From Harmonia axyridis (lineage: Eukaryota; Arthropoda; Insecta; Coleoptera; Coccinellidae): a stretch of DNA of 64,000 nt. The position numbers and the translations under genes were made by a program. Of this stretch, positions 50,301 through 61,350 are shown in pieces. Within the stretch, counting starts at the first letter, position 1. Each line of letters begins with the position of its first letter. Location of the stretch: positions 32,196,812 to 32,260,811 of the forward strand of contig NC_059502.1 of NCBI RefSeq assembly GCF_914767665.1. Direction: 5' to 3'. Below the pieces are notes generated by a model. It had not been told where the DNA came from. It ran no database searches and worked only from the letters and a program-made list of their open reading frames with translations.

Positions 50301-50307
50301 CTCATGA
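41330..50307 (+). CDS. Acid lipase (lipase 2), complete, seven exons
   Basis: Secreted or lysosomal acid lipase. Exons: 41330-41422, 43911-44224, 45292-45538, 45683-45829, 46704-46785, 46894-47036, 50152-50307. All junctions are GT/AG and the joined frame is open for 393 residues plus TGA, the usual length for insect members. The N-terminus (MKADFLIFFIGATALVGQG) is a signal peptide. The oxyanion-side motif MHGLLG is near residue 77. The nucleophile is Ser167 in GHSQG. Asp336 (YSLGDN) and His367 (WNHIDF) complete the triad. Potential N-glycosylation sites such as NVT are present. The start is the first ATG after an initiator-like TCAGTT, and it gives the signal peptide. Intron 1 holds an RTE-like LINE fragment, intron 2 a Tc1 end and intron 6 a 1.3-kb fold-back element. 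No disabling change was seen. Substrate (triglyceride or sterol ester) cannot be told from sequence. Confidence 0.93.
43285..43715 (-). pseudogene. RTE-like LINE fragment in lipase 2 intron 1
   Basis: The minus frame 43708-43478 reads MYEQCVLPSFISYGAEKKS, KKLRVVQRVMERVILGI. After a shift it continues with DDIKIIAENWTKRVKYRRTW and KAYVQQWAIEAT. This is the C-terminal tail of insect endonuclease-reverse transcriptases ending at the element's 3' end. Antisense to the lipase. Confidence 0.8.
44452..44573. mobile_element. Tc1-like terminal inverted repeat, solo end
   Basis: ACCTTCAAGATTTTTTCTTC, CTCCTTGCTATACTA and GATGTTGCAGTTTCTTTG match the right ends of the Tc1-like copies at 7.3 and 55.3 kb. 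The minus frame to its right (44799-44488) has no recognised motif. Lies in lipase 2 intron 2. Confidence 0.7.
47040..48680. other. Lipase 2 intron 6, left part, no feature seen
   Basis: AT-rich. No element motif recognised before the fold-back element. Confidence 0.45.
48690..50006. mobile_element. Harbinger-type fold-back element, 1.3 kb, in lipase 2 intron 6
   Basis: Ends GGCCCGGTGCACACATCCGAC and its near complement, flanked by TTA (48687-48689, 50007-50009). The arms (48690 to about 49292, and about 49362 to 50006) are reverse complements over roughly 600 bp. They are joined by a loop of about 70 bp. The GC-rich outer 150 bp contain short palindromes (GACACCGTTGCTGTGTC, TTGCGACGTCGTAA). 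No transposase is encoded. It ends about 145 bp before the last lipase exon. Confidence 0.88.
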
Positions 50308-50740
50308 TTCATGAGTGATGTAATTAATTTGTATATAGTTTGAATGTTTATAGATTTAATTTAAGTTATTTTATAAATATGATGATGTGATATTCCAACA
50401 AAATGATTGTAATTAAAGTATATTACTTTGAGGAAGGATTTTTATTATTGTTCGAATTAACGGAATTCAGAAATTACATCGAAAAGACCAATTTTTTACC
50501 ACCTTACACGTTATACATTAGTCTACTTCTAACCTACCATAAAAAAGTTGCAAATAACTCAGAACATTGGCGGAGAATAGGATTGTAGAATCTTTTGAGG
50601 AAACAAATGTTATAATAATTGCTACTTCTGATGATTATTCAAGAAAAACTACCCTGTTGTCAGAAAAAAGATGCAAGAGATGCAAATTCGAACGGATTTG
50701 AACGAACTCCATCGACGTCTACCGTGAACACTCAGACTAA

Positions 50741-50920
50741 AGGTACGTTTTCCTCGTACAGTTTCCGTCGACCGCCACGTTTCAACGACTTTATCTATCC
50801 AATCGCAATTTTAGCAATCTCGTAACTGGCCGGAACTACGCGATTGCTAGAATTGCGATTGGTTAGATAAAGTCGTCGAAACGCGGCTGTCGACGGAAAC
50901 TGTCCGTGGAAAACGTACCT
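50741..50920. mobile_element. Harbinger-type MITE, 180 bp
   Basis: Ends AGGTACGTTTTCC / GGAAAACGTACCT with TAA on both sides. The inverted repeats extend about 75 bp (CAGTTTCCGTCGAC, CGACTTTATCTA.CCAATCGC). No coding content. Confidence 0.85.
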
Positions 50921-52130
50921 TAAAATAACTTAAGAAATCATTGACGACTTTTCCTATGTGTTTGGTTTGAACGAACGAAAGCCAAGCTTGTCAGTTGTCC
51001 CTCACAGGCTTGCCTTAAAAACCAAAGCTCAAGATGGAATACCACCATCATGACTCAGTTCAAAACGAAATCATACATTTTTTTTTACAACCACCGATTT
51101 TTGAGAGGTTTTCATATAATTTCTTCAAACAAAAATCTACATTGTAGATTGACAACATTTTAAATTTGTGAATGGAAAAACAACAACTCAACTTTTCGTT
51201 TTTCGCAAAAGAATGATGATTTGTTCAATGTGCAGAGTGATTGTTTATATTCTACTCAATAGCTATCTCAGTTAATATTTGTCCTACGAAAACGCTCAAA
51301 AGTGCAAATATGAAGTATTTTTCATGGGAATTCAGACAAAAAAGCGTTAACTGGTATTTTTCAAATGCAGAACCTGTATTTTATTTTCGTGATCGGTAAA
51401 ACTTTTTCTCCAGATTTTGAATATATATACTTTGTCGAGGTTTCATTTGTCAGTTTTAGAAAAATATATATATTTTTTTCGTTTCAATCCAAGGTAGCTG
51501 TAGAACGCCACATGACAATGATACGATTGCTTTATAAACTTTATTGTTGAAGATTTATTGAAAATTTATGATAGTGCCTCGAACGGAGCAAAAAAAAATA
51601 TTTCACTAACAACAAACTGATAAAAAACTTCACCAAAAAAGTCAATTCAATCATAAAGTTAACGCTGCAACATTGTCCGAGCATGTGGAAAACTGCTCCA
51701 TGTGGAAAACTGCTCTCGTTGTTCAAACTCATAAGAGCGGAAAGGAGAAAAATTTTCCCTTCAGTAAAAAAAAACAGTTTGTTGTGGATGTTTAGTAAAC
51801 TAACAGAGAGCATCATTCGCCGAATACTAACGACATATTATGTATATTTATAATGCCAATAAGAATAAACTCTGTTGAATTTGAATTTTAAATTTTGGTT
51901 CTCAACACTAAAGTCCGGGTTCTATTCCCGGGAGAATTTGAAAAAAAGGCTGACCCGCTTTCATTATATTTTCAACGGTGCCTCATAACACAAAAGTAGC
52001 GTATTCAAATCCTGACTAAAATTGAAAAAATATAATTGCGTCACTAACCTTCTCACTCCGCCACGCATATGTGGTCTACGCTCACCAGTTGACATTTACT
52101 AGCAGAAATCAACAACAGACCATCCAGTAC

Positions 52131-52210
52131 AAAGGCGGTCCTACCCTTAAATTTTGGGGGGGGAGGTCGTCCTTATGGGCTTCGAGTTTTTTTATAGGAC
52201 CAATTATGTA
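52131..52210. mobile_element. Partial hAT-type MITE
   Basis: CAAAGGCGGTCCTACCC, TTATGGGCTTCGAGTTTTTT and ATAGGACCA match the left half of the MITE at 34311-34474; the right half is missing. Confidence 0.6.
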
Positions 52211-52261
52211 AATCGGTATCAAGTCCTTACCTCTCAAAATATGTATATTTATACATTTATA

Positions 52262-53287
52262 TAAGGTTTACAACTTTGCTTCCGCCGTTTTGCTATAGAT
52301 GGCTTTAATGGTAAGTGGTAGTCGAAATAAATAGATCGTAAATATCATACAATAAGCTCAGGTATTTGTAAACATAACGTACTCGAAATATTATTCGATT
52401 TGTGTCTGCATCATAAAGCTATTCTCGATTAAACATGTCAGCTTACGAGCTGAGAAGTAATCTTCGGCTGAGGTTCATCGAATGCTTTCAAATACCTATG
52501 GTGAGGCCGCTATTAGTGAAAGAACGTGCCGAGAGTGATTTCAACGCTTCAAGAACGTCGATTTTGACATCGACGACCAGTATGGCGGTGGAAGAGAGAA
52601 GGTTTTCAAATATGCAGAATTGAAGGCATCACTTGATCAAGACTCGTGTCAAATGCAACAAGAATTGGCAGGATCATTGGGAGTGATGCAACAAGCCATA
52701 TCAAAACGCCTGAAAGTCATGGAAATGATTCAGAAACAAGACAATTGGGTCCCGTACGAGTTGAAGCAGAGAGATGTTTAACGGCGTTTGTTGTTGCTGT
52801 TTGTAAGGCAAAGACGGAATTCTGCATCGCATTGTGACTGGAGACGAGACATGTGTTCATTACGATAATCCCAAGAAAATCATGAGAATATCCCGACCAT
52901 CCTTCCACGTCGAAGGCCAATGCGAATATTCACAGTTCCAAGGTCATGCTCAGTATTTGGTTGGACCATCTCGGCGAGTTGTTGAAACCGACTGAAACAA
53001 TCACAGGCGAACGCAATTAATGCGTTTGAGTCGAGTATTGAAAGACAAACGGCCGCAATACAACGAGAGACATGATGAAGTGATTTTACAGCCTGGCAAT
53101 GCTCGACCTTATGTTGCGAAAGTGGTCAAGATAAACTTTGAAACGTTGAAATGGGAAAACCTACCCTACCCGCCGTAGTCTCCAGATGTTGCTTCCTTGG
53201 ACTATTACTTAATAAATGTATAACCAGTTTTTACAATAAAGCCTCGAATTTCGGAAAATAACAGCAGAAGCAAAGTTGTACACCTGT
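52262..53287 (+). mobile_element. mariner (DD34D) element, degenerate
   Basis: Inverted repeats AGGTTTACAACTTTGCTTCCGC (left) and GAAGCAAAGTTGTACACCT (right). The transposase begins at 52435 (MSAYELRSNLRLRFIECFQ) and continues through frameshifts as DNWVPYELKQRDV, RIVTGDETCVHYDNPKK (first Asp), ILQPGNARPYVAKVV (second Asp) and SPDVASLDYYL (third Asp). About 1.03 kb, near family length, but stops and shifts kill it. End sequence is like mellifera-type mariners. Confidence 0.85.
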
Positions 53288-53479
53288 ATATTATAAAATA
53301 TTTACTTATCAGGGTTTTAACCATTCAGGTGAAAATTAATATAAAAATTGAATAGTATATCGATTGTTTAATAGGAAAAAAAAGAAGACAATTGGCAACT
53401 ACAACACAAAATCTAATTTGGTCTTTGAACCCTTTGAAAACCTTGTAATCACAGGGTCCTCGTCAATATTAATGTCCCT

Positions 53480-53890
53480 GTGAATGTTCAGGAGGACTAA
53501 ACCAAATCCGATGCGAATCTCGAAAAAACCAGATAGAAAAAATCCAGAAAAATTTGCCCAAACCACAAAAAAAGGATATAAAATCATCAAAAATTCTAAC
53601 GAACCGGCCGAGCCGAGTGCCACGTTAACAGTTACAGCCAACAGCCGTATAATTACAAAATTGCAGAATTAATCTTCTACAATTTCAGTTTTGAAACACG
53701 AAACATATTATGCCTGGTCTTTTTCCGATTCAAATCTCGAAAAAAACTTCAGATAGAAAAAATTTTAGAAAAATTTTCCCTTTCTGGTCTACCAATAACA
53801 CCAACAACAAGGGTAATAAAATCATAAAACATTCAAATGTGCCAACAGCAACAGCTAAAATTACTTCTGCAATTTCAGTTGAAAAACGTT
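53480..53890 (+). other. Tandemly duplicated open-frame module
   Basis: Frames 53484-53672 and 53710-53895 encode related peptides, sharing ISKKPDRKN / ISKKTSDRKN, then a K-I-I-K-N/H-S-N block and an Ala/Thr-rich end. The second carries an insert rich in Asn. Unit spacing is about 220 bp. No signal peptide or known domain. It may be duplicated exons or non-coding tandem repeats whose frame is accidental. Confidence 0.35.
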
Positions 53891-54444
53891 GTTGAGGGAT
53901 GAGGATTGTAAACCTATTGCTACGAGCCCTTCATTCATTTTTATGTTACCCTTGTTTGTATTCTGATCTATTTTGAAGATTGGAACTCGTTCGTATATTA
54001 ATTCTTCGAAATAATTTGTTCATATTTATGCCGTTACACGTTTGTGTACCAATTAGATAACTTTTGTACACTTCGACGGAAAACATGAAAAGGAAAGATG
54101 AATTTTCTCCAATGAATACCAATAGAAAACGTGGCGAATTTTCATTGGTATTTTGTTTTGTTTTTTCTCTTAATTTTTTTTATCTGACTATCAATTGTAA
54201 TCTTCTTTATGTAACTTTTTGTGATTATATTTGATTTGATTTGAAAAGAAGTACGATTTCTCCAGATTGAACCTTAGAATTCTTTATGGGGCTTTACCTG
54301 CGAAAATGGTCGAAAGTGCGCCAGAAGCTGTGTTGTTATATTTCAAATTAAGCTACAGCTTTTCCTTCTACTTCCAACTTCTTCTTGAGAGACTCTGGCA
54401 TCTCTGGTGGTGGTGATCTTGGCATTACTAATTCAGTCCGTTAT

Positions 54445-55350
54445 ATACTAACTGACAAAGAAACTGCAACACCCAGAAGGATCTGTTTGAATTTGAATTT
54501 TTTTTTTGGTGAAACATAGATAATATAGCAAGGAGTAAATCATTAAGTGTGGTCAAAAAAATCGTGAAGCTTTTCTCATGTGAACAATTTTCGTTACTTA
54601 AATATTGTAAGTCGTTTTATACATATATTTTTCTTTTTTTTTATTGTTGGGGGATTTTTACTTTTTCTTTGTATTCATGATTTTTTTTTTAGATTGAGTA
54701 AGAGTTGCAATTCTTCATCTGGTTTTTTGATATTGTATACGATCAGGCCATGTGGGGGGGGGTGTTCAGGACACGAAACAAGCCACATGCGCTTAGGTGA
54801 CTGTCTCGTTCTCGATTATGGTATTTTTATAAATCATATATAATTTTTGAAGATTTTAACTGAATAATGAACCATTAAAATTGAATTGAATTGAAATTGA
54901 ATTATTAAAATGCCTAGATAATGCTCGACCTCATGTTGCCAGAGTTAGTTTAAACTTTTTCGAAGCGACCCATGTTAATCTTTTCCCATGGCCGCCCAGA
55001 TATCCCGATCTTTCACCCATAGAGCATGTTTGGTACATCATGGGTAGAAGGCTTAGCCCACAAGGGCCAAGGTCGTTGGCGGCTCTGAAACAGGAAGTAC
55101 AGGTAGCTTGGGATAGTATCCTTCAAGAAGAAATAGATCCATCTTATTGCATCAATCCCGAGACGTGTTGGGGAGTGTATAGAAAATCGCAGTGGACAAA
55201 CAAATTTTTAACAAATTCATAAAAAAAAAATTGTGAAACCTTCGATTTTTTCTCCAAATTTCAATCATCAACTACTTGCTATACTATCTATGTTTAACCA
55301 AAAAAGAAAATTAAATTCTTCTTCAGGGTGTTGCAGTTTCTAAGGAATAG
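54445..55350 (+). mobile_element. Tc1-like element with internal deletion
   Basis: Left inverted repeat (CTAACTGACAAAGAAACTGC, then ACACCCAGAAGG) and right inverted repeat (GGTGTTGCAGTTTC, about 55326-55350). The inside keeps only the transposase end: ATGCTCGACCTCATGTTGCC onward, coding NARPHVARVSLNFFEATHV and, at 55040-55222, MGRRLSPQGPRSLAAL. About half of the element is lost. Same family as 6.1-7.4 kb. Confidence 0.82.
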
Positions 55351-55359
55351 TTACACGAA

Positions 55360-56470
55360 ACGAAAAATGTTGGTCGATATCAACGCTTGAAACGCAGGAG
55401 AAATATTCGAAAGTTAAGCAAGATATGGAAAGAAGGGGAAAAATGCAAAGTACAGTAATGTTCCTGTTCGATTTCAGTACCAAAAATTAATTAATTTTTC
55501 CAAAGAGGAAATACAAATATTATTTTCAGAATACTTATTTATTTTTTATAGTGGATTTTCATGGAAGTTGGTGAATCCAAATAATTTATAATTTATTCCT
55601 TAGGGCAACTACCTTCGAAGCATTTCTCAATACTTTAGGATCAAAGTATACATAATAACAATCAAAATTAGACAGAATATTTTAAAGATGTACCATTTTT
55701 TTCTTGTGAAGTAATAAGTTAATTTTATGTTCTTAAATTCAAGAAATAAATTGTTATACTAGCTTAAACCGAGGCTTAAACTATCCCACAAGTTCAAATA
55801 TCATCGTGGCTTGTAACCTGTAGGCATCTTTCCCAATTTATAGGACTTGTTAAGATTGTGAATTATTTGATCTCTTTTTTATTTCAGTGATTAGTTGACA
55901 AACCAACATAAAAGTATGAAATCATTAAAGTATAATCCTACAAATGAAAAAATTTATAAATGTTTCCTTTGTCGACTGAAAATAATATTGAAATCAATTA
56001 TACTGAAAGTAACATTGATTGATAATTATTCGAACAATTATTTAACTTATGTGTTTAATAATCACATTATCTCATAAAATATAAATACAATAAATTAAAA
56101 TCAGAATTAGATATAAAATAGTATTCACAGCCTTCTTTGGTTCTTATAGCTCCTGCATCTCCTCACCAATTCGAATTTCCTGTATCTCAGACAATGCCAT
56201 TGAGGTACTTGAGCCATCAGTTCAACAGACTGCAAATTAAATTGTTGTTGTCAAGTGATGTTTATCCGTTTTTCATCTTTTCATACATATGTCTTTATAA
56301 TCAATTATACGGAATGATATCTATTCGCTTCCGAGTAGATAAGGATTGAAAGATCATAGATTCTTGTCCACCAGACAGTAAAATTTTGTGGTCAGATAAT
56401 AGATTCAAATATAACAGTACAAGATACTTTATTACGAATCCTACCAAAGTATTATTCAACACAATCACAA
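55360..56470. other. AT-rich intergenic or intronic stretch
   Basis: This would be intron of the minus-strand secreted-protein gene if that gene runs leftward. No further exon could be placed. Confidence 0.35.
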
Positions 56471-56483
56471 AAAATGAACTCAC

Positions 56484-56573
56484 AGTTTCAGAATTTTCAA
56501 TAGGTGCACATTTCGACTGAGCTATCAACATCAGAAGAACAAGAACGGTAATGCATAGGTTGAAGCCCCACAT
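56484..56573 (-). CDS. First coding exon of an unidentified secreted protein
   Basis: A minus-strand ATG at 56573-56571 opens 30 codons starting MWGFNLCITVLVLLMLIAQ and continuing SKCAPIENSET. This is a clear signal peptide with likely cleavage near KC/AP. The frame then meets a GTGAGT donor (56483-56478) after a complete codon, so the exon is phase 0 like exon 1 of lipase 2. A TATA/initiator pair lies about 90-120 bp upstream. The remaining exons should lie at lower coordinates, but I could not find them between 50.3 and 56.4 kb, and no lipase exon 2 is present there. It could be a peptide hormone, small secreted enzyme or defence peptide gene; the product is unknown. Confidence 0.5.
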
Positions 56574-56660
56574 TATTTGTTTACGAATAATTCCAATTGA
56601 ATATAATAATGCACTTTGAACTCTAGCCAGAAAGTTATTGCCAGGACAAACGTTGAATGC

Positions 56661-56694
56661 AACTGAATTCAATCATGCTATCCTACTTCTTATA
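56661..56694 (-). promoter_or_regulatory. TATA box and initiator of the minus-strand secreted-protein gene
   Basis: On the minus strand TATAAG (56694-56689) is followed 30 bp later by the initiator TCAGTT (56666-56661), whose A would be +1 near 56664. The first in-frame ATG with a signal peptide comes about 90 bp downstream. Spacing and motifs match a standard insect core promoter. Confidence 0.55.
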
Positions 56695-57069
56695 TGCATT
56701 TCTTTAAGTGGTCCTTGATGGCTAAGACCTACTTTCTGGTGTGATTGTTAAGAAAATTAACACGTAACCCAGTTTCCAAACCTGGGAATTGAATTAGGAG
56801 TTTTTTGATGTATAGGATCCAGGACAAACAATACTTTTGATATCTATTCCAAAGAAGTGATCTCCTCATGATTCTGAATAATTAACTTAATTCCAAAAAT
56901 CCTTAATTGAATTCGAGGCAATACCTACTATCCAATTTATGATTCTTCAGATATAGTTCAGTTAATTTCAGATAAAACAACATAAGTTATTCCATACACT
57001 TGGGCTTCATGAGATATTATTTAAACTGATATTATACGAAATGTACATCAAGTCAAGATTCAATAAATA

Positions 57070-57720
57070 TTGATGATTATACAACTGATGTTCTGATGAA
57101 CCAATGGAAACTGTGAATTTCCCATTACAGCGTATACATAAGTGAATATACTATTTGATGACGTGTTATAATCGTTTTGGTGTTTCGCATCCTGCCATAT
57201 TGTGATCAAGTCAAACTCAGTGAAATGTCATTGAATTGTCAAAATGCAGTGCTTTGGTTATAGTTATTGAAATTATTCGTTATATAATACATATCACATA
57301 CAGGTAATAATGTTTTATACCTCACTGATGTGATTCATTTATTTACCGAAATATGATTCTAACGAATACCACTCGAGGATAGACAATATATTTCTATTAT
57401 ACGCACCTCTCTCGACGTATAATCGAATACTATCTATACTCTTGTGATATTATAACTGATTATATAACTTATGATTCGATGAACCAATAAAATCCGAGAC
57501 TTTTCCATAGTTACGGCGTATTGATGAGTGAAAATACCCTTGACAACGTGGTATAATCGTTTTGATGTTTCGCCTCCTACCATATTGTGATCATTTCCAT
57601 AGTGACGTTTGCCAAAAAAAAATTTTAAAAGTCAAGCCCAGTGAAATGTCATTGAATTTTTCAAAATGCAGCGCTTTAGTTGGTTACAGTTATAGAACTT
57701 GAATCGAATATTCGAATAAT
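57070..57720. repeat. Direct repeat pair, units about 220-260 bp
   Basis: Unit 1 (about 57070-57290) and unit 2 (about 57460-57720) share GATGAACCAAT, ACG.GTTATAATCGTTTTG, CCATATTGTGATCA, CAGTGAAATGTCATTGAAT and CAAAATGCAG.GCTTT. Unit 2 has an extra 45-bp insert. Non-coding. Confidence 0.7.
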
Positions 57721-58225
57721 TTCATGAAATAATTGATTTGAATTCGATATGTTTATTTGTAAATATTGCAATTATATTATAATAAGATAAATGGATGAAA
57801 ATATCTATTACAACAAAATATAAGAGCAAAGTATTCACACAATCGATATTGTTTCATTCAATACTGTTAAGTGAAGGGGAAATGCAGACAAAACGACATA
57901 TGCGGACAAGATGAACTTTTGGATTTTTTCAAAATTAGCGCCGTATAGTTCAGGGTTTTACAGTAATTCAGGTTCCGCTTGTTATGTTGACAATCGTGCA
58001 AAGAAATTGACATCCTACTGTCAGTTTCACTGATGCAATAGTCACAAATGTGTTTTGGTCGGTTGATTTTTTTTTGTTCACTTGGTTTCTAAATTGCTTC
58101 TGGAGAGTGTAAATTCGTTGTATATTGAATGTATTCTTGTTATTACGGTTATGACGTAATAATATGTATAAGTTTTGAGATGAGTATTGGCTTTGTTTTG
58201 AAATTGAGCTTCAATATAATAAAAT

Positions 58226-58289
58226 CGGACAAAATGACATACTTTTCCGATGGACAAAACGACAAAGTATGTCATTTTGTCCGATATAT
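58226..58289. repeat. 22-bp perfect hairpin
   Basis: ATCGGACAAAATGACATACT and its complement around a loop that repeats GGACAAAACGAC. It lies beside the MITE at 58.3 kb. Confidence 0.75.
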
Positions 58290-58297
58290 GTTGAGAA

Positions 58298-58566
58298 AAT
58301 ATATTTTTTCGGCAACCGTCCGGGAAGTGCTCACTTCCCGGAAGCTTTTTCTCTGAGAAAGTAGCATTTCCTGGCCTAGTCCGGAAAGTACGTACTTCCT
58401 GGACTAGGCCGGAAAAGAATCATAGAATCCATAGCAACCGAGATAACGGCTGAGAGTTCATATGAAATTAGTTGTCAAAAATTTGCATGTTTTTTGATCG
58501 CAATCGCAATAAAATATAGAAAGCAGCAGCGATAGTGTTATTCTACATGGTTGCCGAAAAAATATT
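58298..58566. mobile_element. MITE with several internal hairpins
   Basis: Ends ATATTTTTTCGGCAACC / GGTTGCCGAAAAAATAT. Inside are CCGGGAAGTGCTCACTTCCCGG, a near-perfect palindrome, and CCTGGCCTAGTCCGGAAAGT, paired with ACTTCCTGGACTAGGCCGG. No coding content. Superfamily not clear. Confidence 0.6.
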
Positions 58567-59521
58567 GTACGCAACACGCCCGAAAATGTTTTTTTTGGAT
58601 TCACAGACTTCCAGGACTCGCTTACGCTCGTCCTGGAATTTTGTCTATTCGTCCAAAAAAACCCTATTTTCCGGACTTGTTACGTAAATTACTATTTGGA
58701 AAGAATGTAGAATTTTATAGATTGATATTCACGCATATAATTGTAGGGTTTTTATATCGTTGTCTAGGGGTTTATATAAAAAAGGCCGCCGGAACTTAAC
58801 TATGTTTATTTACACAATGTACAATTCAACTTCAATTGAATGTACAGCCACTGAACTTTCGTCTATAGAACTATCGAAGTTATTTTATTCCGTCTAATTG
58901 TTAATAGTCTAATTATCGAATTATCTAACTCGCTGCGTCTACTCTTTACGTCGAACTCTATGCGTCTATCACGTCGAATTCTTTAACCTTTTCCTGTCTA
59001 ATCTGTAACGTCGAATCCTAACTATGACCGTCTACTATCTTACGTCCAATTCCACCCTCGTTGGTCTGTATCGTTCTCCAGTCTCCGTCTCAAGTACCTT
59101 TTCCCCTTACGTCTCCCTATATCGATAAATCTGCATGGTGCAACCTTTTAGGGTCGATCGTGTAGTTCTCGTTTCGTAAAGTCAGTAGCGTATCATTCAG
59201 TCGGGTGTTAAGAATTTGGATCCCACATAACTATCTTGTAAAAAATAGGTAAATTACCTATCGATTTCTGCTGATTATACAATAGACCAAGAACTTCAAA
59301 AGGATCATTTTCCTTTCGTTATGAAATTCTTTCACCACTTCCTCAGGGACAAGGCCTAATTTTGACAAAAAAAAGAATAAATCTGCTGCGAAAAACCTAC
59401 CCAAGAAGAAGAAACAAGAAGTTACTGAAATATATAATTTGATCAATATTCAATTCGATTCTCAACAATAGCGTAGTACAAATGACGCTGTTTATGCTCT
59501 TCTGAAGTGTTTCGTTCAACA

Positions 59522-61350
59522 CACGGGCGTACCCAGGGGGAGGGGGTTTTGGGGGTTCAAATCCCCCCCCCCCCGAAATGTTAAAGATGTCAAAAAACCT
59601 TTTTTTTTTTTCAAAATCTCGAAACTAATTTTTAATGGAATTTGTAAAAAGTGAATGAAATTATCACTCTCAGTTCAATTAATTTGTAATGTGAAATTTG
59701 AATTGAATTACCTCTACGTAATCCAGTCAATTTGGGCTCACATGTGCCCCTCAAAGGAAAGTGATGGGTTAGTTTGATTTTTTCGATCGTATGTGACGGG
59801 TGTTTTTTTTCGAAGTATATAACTTTAAGTTGGCATTACTGTTCAAGATGGCGCCCGATTTAACAGCTGTCAAGTGATTTATTCTCAGTTCGGTTTGGCA
59901 ATTCATCATGAATAGTCTGACGCCTGAACAACGCTTGAAAATAGTGCAATTTTATTTCGAAAATAATGGTTCTGTGCGGAATATGTATCGCGCACTACTT
60001 CCATTAGCGATGAAGCGCACTTCTGGTTGATTGGCTACGTCAACAAACAAAACTGCCGCATTTGGAGTGAAGCTAATCCTCAAGTGTATGTCGAAACAGC
60101 GTTACATCCAGAAAAACTGACTGTTTGGTGCGCTTTATGGGCTGGTGGAATCATTGGTCCGTACTTCTTCAAAAACGATGATGGCCAGAACGTAACAGTC
60201 AATGGTGATCGGTATAGAGCCATGATTACTAATTTTTTCATTCCTGAATTGAACAACCATGATGTCCAGGAGCTGTGATTCCAACAAGACGGCGCAACAT
60301 GTCATACAGCTCGTGCCACAATCGATTTATTGGAAGACACGTTTGGTGACCGCCTAATTTCACGTTTTGGACCAATTGGCCTCCAAGATCTTGTGATTTA
60401 ACACCGCTAGACTACTTTCTGTGGGGCTATGTAAAGTCATTGGTCTATGCGGATAAGCCACAAACCCTTGACCATTTGGAAGACAACATTCGCCGTGTTA
60501 TTGCCGATATACGGCCACAAATGTTGGAAAAGTCATCGAAAATTGGACGTCCAGATTGGACTACATTCGAGCCAGCCGTGGCGGTCATATGCCAGAAATC
60601 ATATTTAAAATGTAATGTCACAAGATTATCTAGCGGATAAATAAAATTCATATCAATCAAATAATCCATCGTTGTTTTATTGCAATTTAAAGTTCTATAG
60701 CTCTAAAAAAAAACACCCTTTATTTTTTTGGGTTCTGAATCCGAATCTGAGATTTAGCACCAAAATTCTGTGACGGAACATTAAAAGAAAATACAAAAAA
60801 AATTTAATCTTCTGACGTTTTCTTCCATAAAGTTTTTTGTCCGAAAAACCTGGCTCAAACGATAGTTCAAAATTGGCGTATTATATCTATCTCTGCTGAA
60901 ACGCAGTTGATGGGGTAGTTTTAATTTCTTCGATTTATTATCTCTGTTTCTGGGGTACAGAATTCAAAGCTGAAGTTTGCCACCAAAATTTCATGATAAA
61001 ACATTGAAAAAAATGCAAAAAAGGTGATAACTATCATTTTTTACCGGTTTTTTGCATATAAACTTTCTACTCATAAATTTGAATTTGAGTACTCTGTTGT
61101 ATAAATACTACGACGGTAAATTTTTCCTAAATATATTTATAGGAATCGATGTGAAGAAATAAACTGAATTTCAAAAAGTGATTTTGAAAATGCTTTTTTT
61201 CTCAAAACATACTTGAAAAATAAAATTAGTGAAAATGGACTGAATGGGTTGGCTCTTTTAAAGTTGATATATTTAAAAAGAAAAACATAAGATTTTTTTT
61301 ATAATATGTAAAACCCCCCCCCCCGAAACTGAAACCTGGCTACGCCCGTG
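59522..61350. mobile_element. Non-autonomous hAT element with 8-bp TSD
   Basis: Ends CACGGGCGTACCCAGG / CCTGGCTACGCCCGTG with the exact 8-bp duplication GTTCAACA on both sides (59514-59521, 61351-61358). Poly-C runs follow the ends. The interior has no hAT transposase and contains the IS630-type insertion. Precise excision would rejoin the LINE RT frame. Confidence 0.92.
59797..60720 (+). mobile_element. IS630/Tc1-mariner element nested in the hAT element
   Basis: Ends GGGTGTTTTTTTT, TATA.AACTTTAA and their complement at 60670-60712. The transposase lacks its middle-left part (a deletion joins NMYRALL to SDEAHFWLIGYV). It then reads LTVWCALWAGGIIGPYFFK, FQQDGATCHTARATIDLLED (second Asp) and, after a shift, WPPRSCDLTPLDYFLWGYVK (third acidic residue). 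A second shift comes before RASRGGHMPEIIFKM. By count the second-to-third acidic spacing is about 41. Dead copy. Confidence 0.82.

Noticed and set aside
51905..51940. tRNA-like T-arm (CCGGGTTCTATTCCCGG)
   Set aside because: No matching acceptor, D or anticodon stems upstream; at best a worn SINE or tRNA fragment.
57090..57125. Hammerhead-like CTGATGA followed by GGAAAC
   Set aside because: Stem II would be only two pairs and the conserved G before AAA is used up; the parallel repeat unit lacks the motif.
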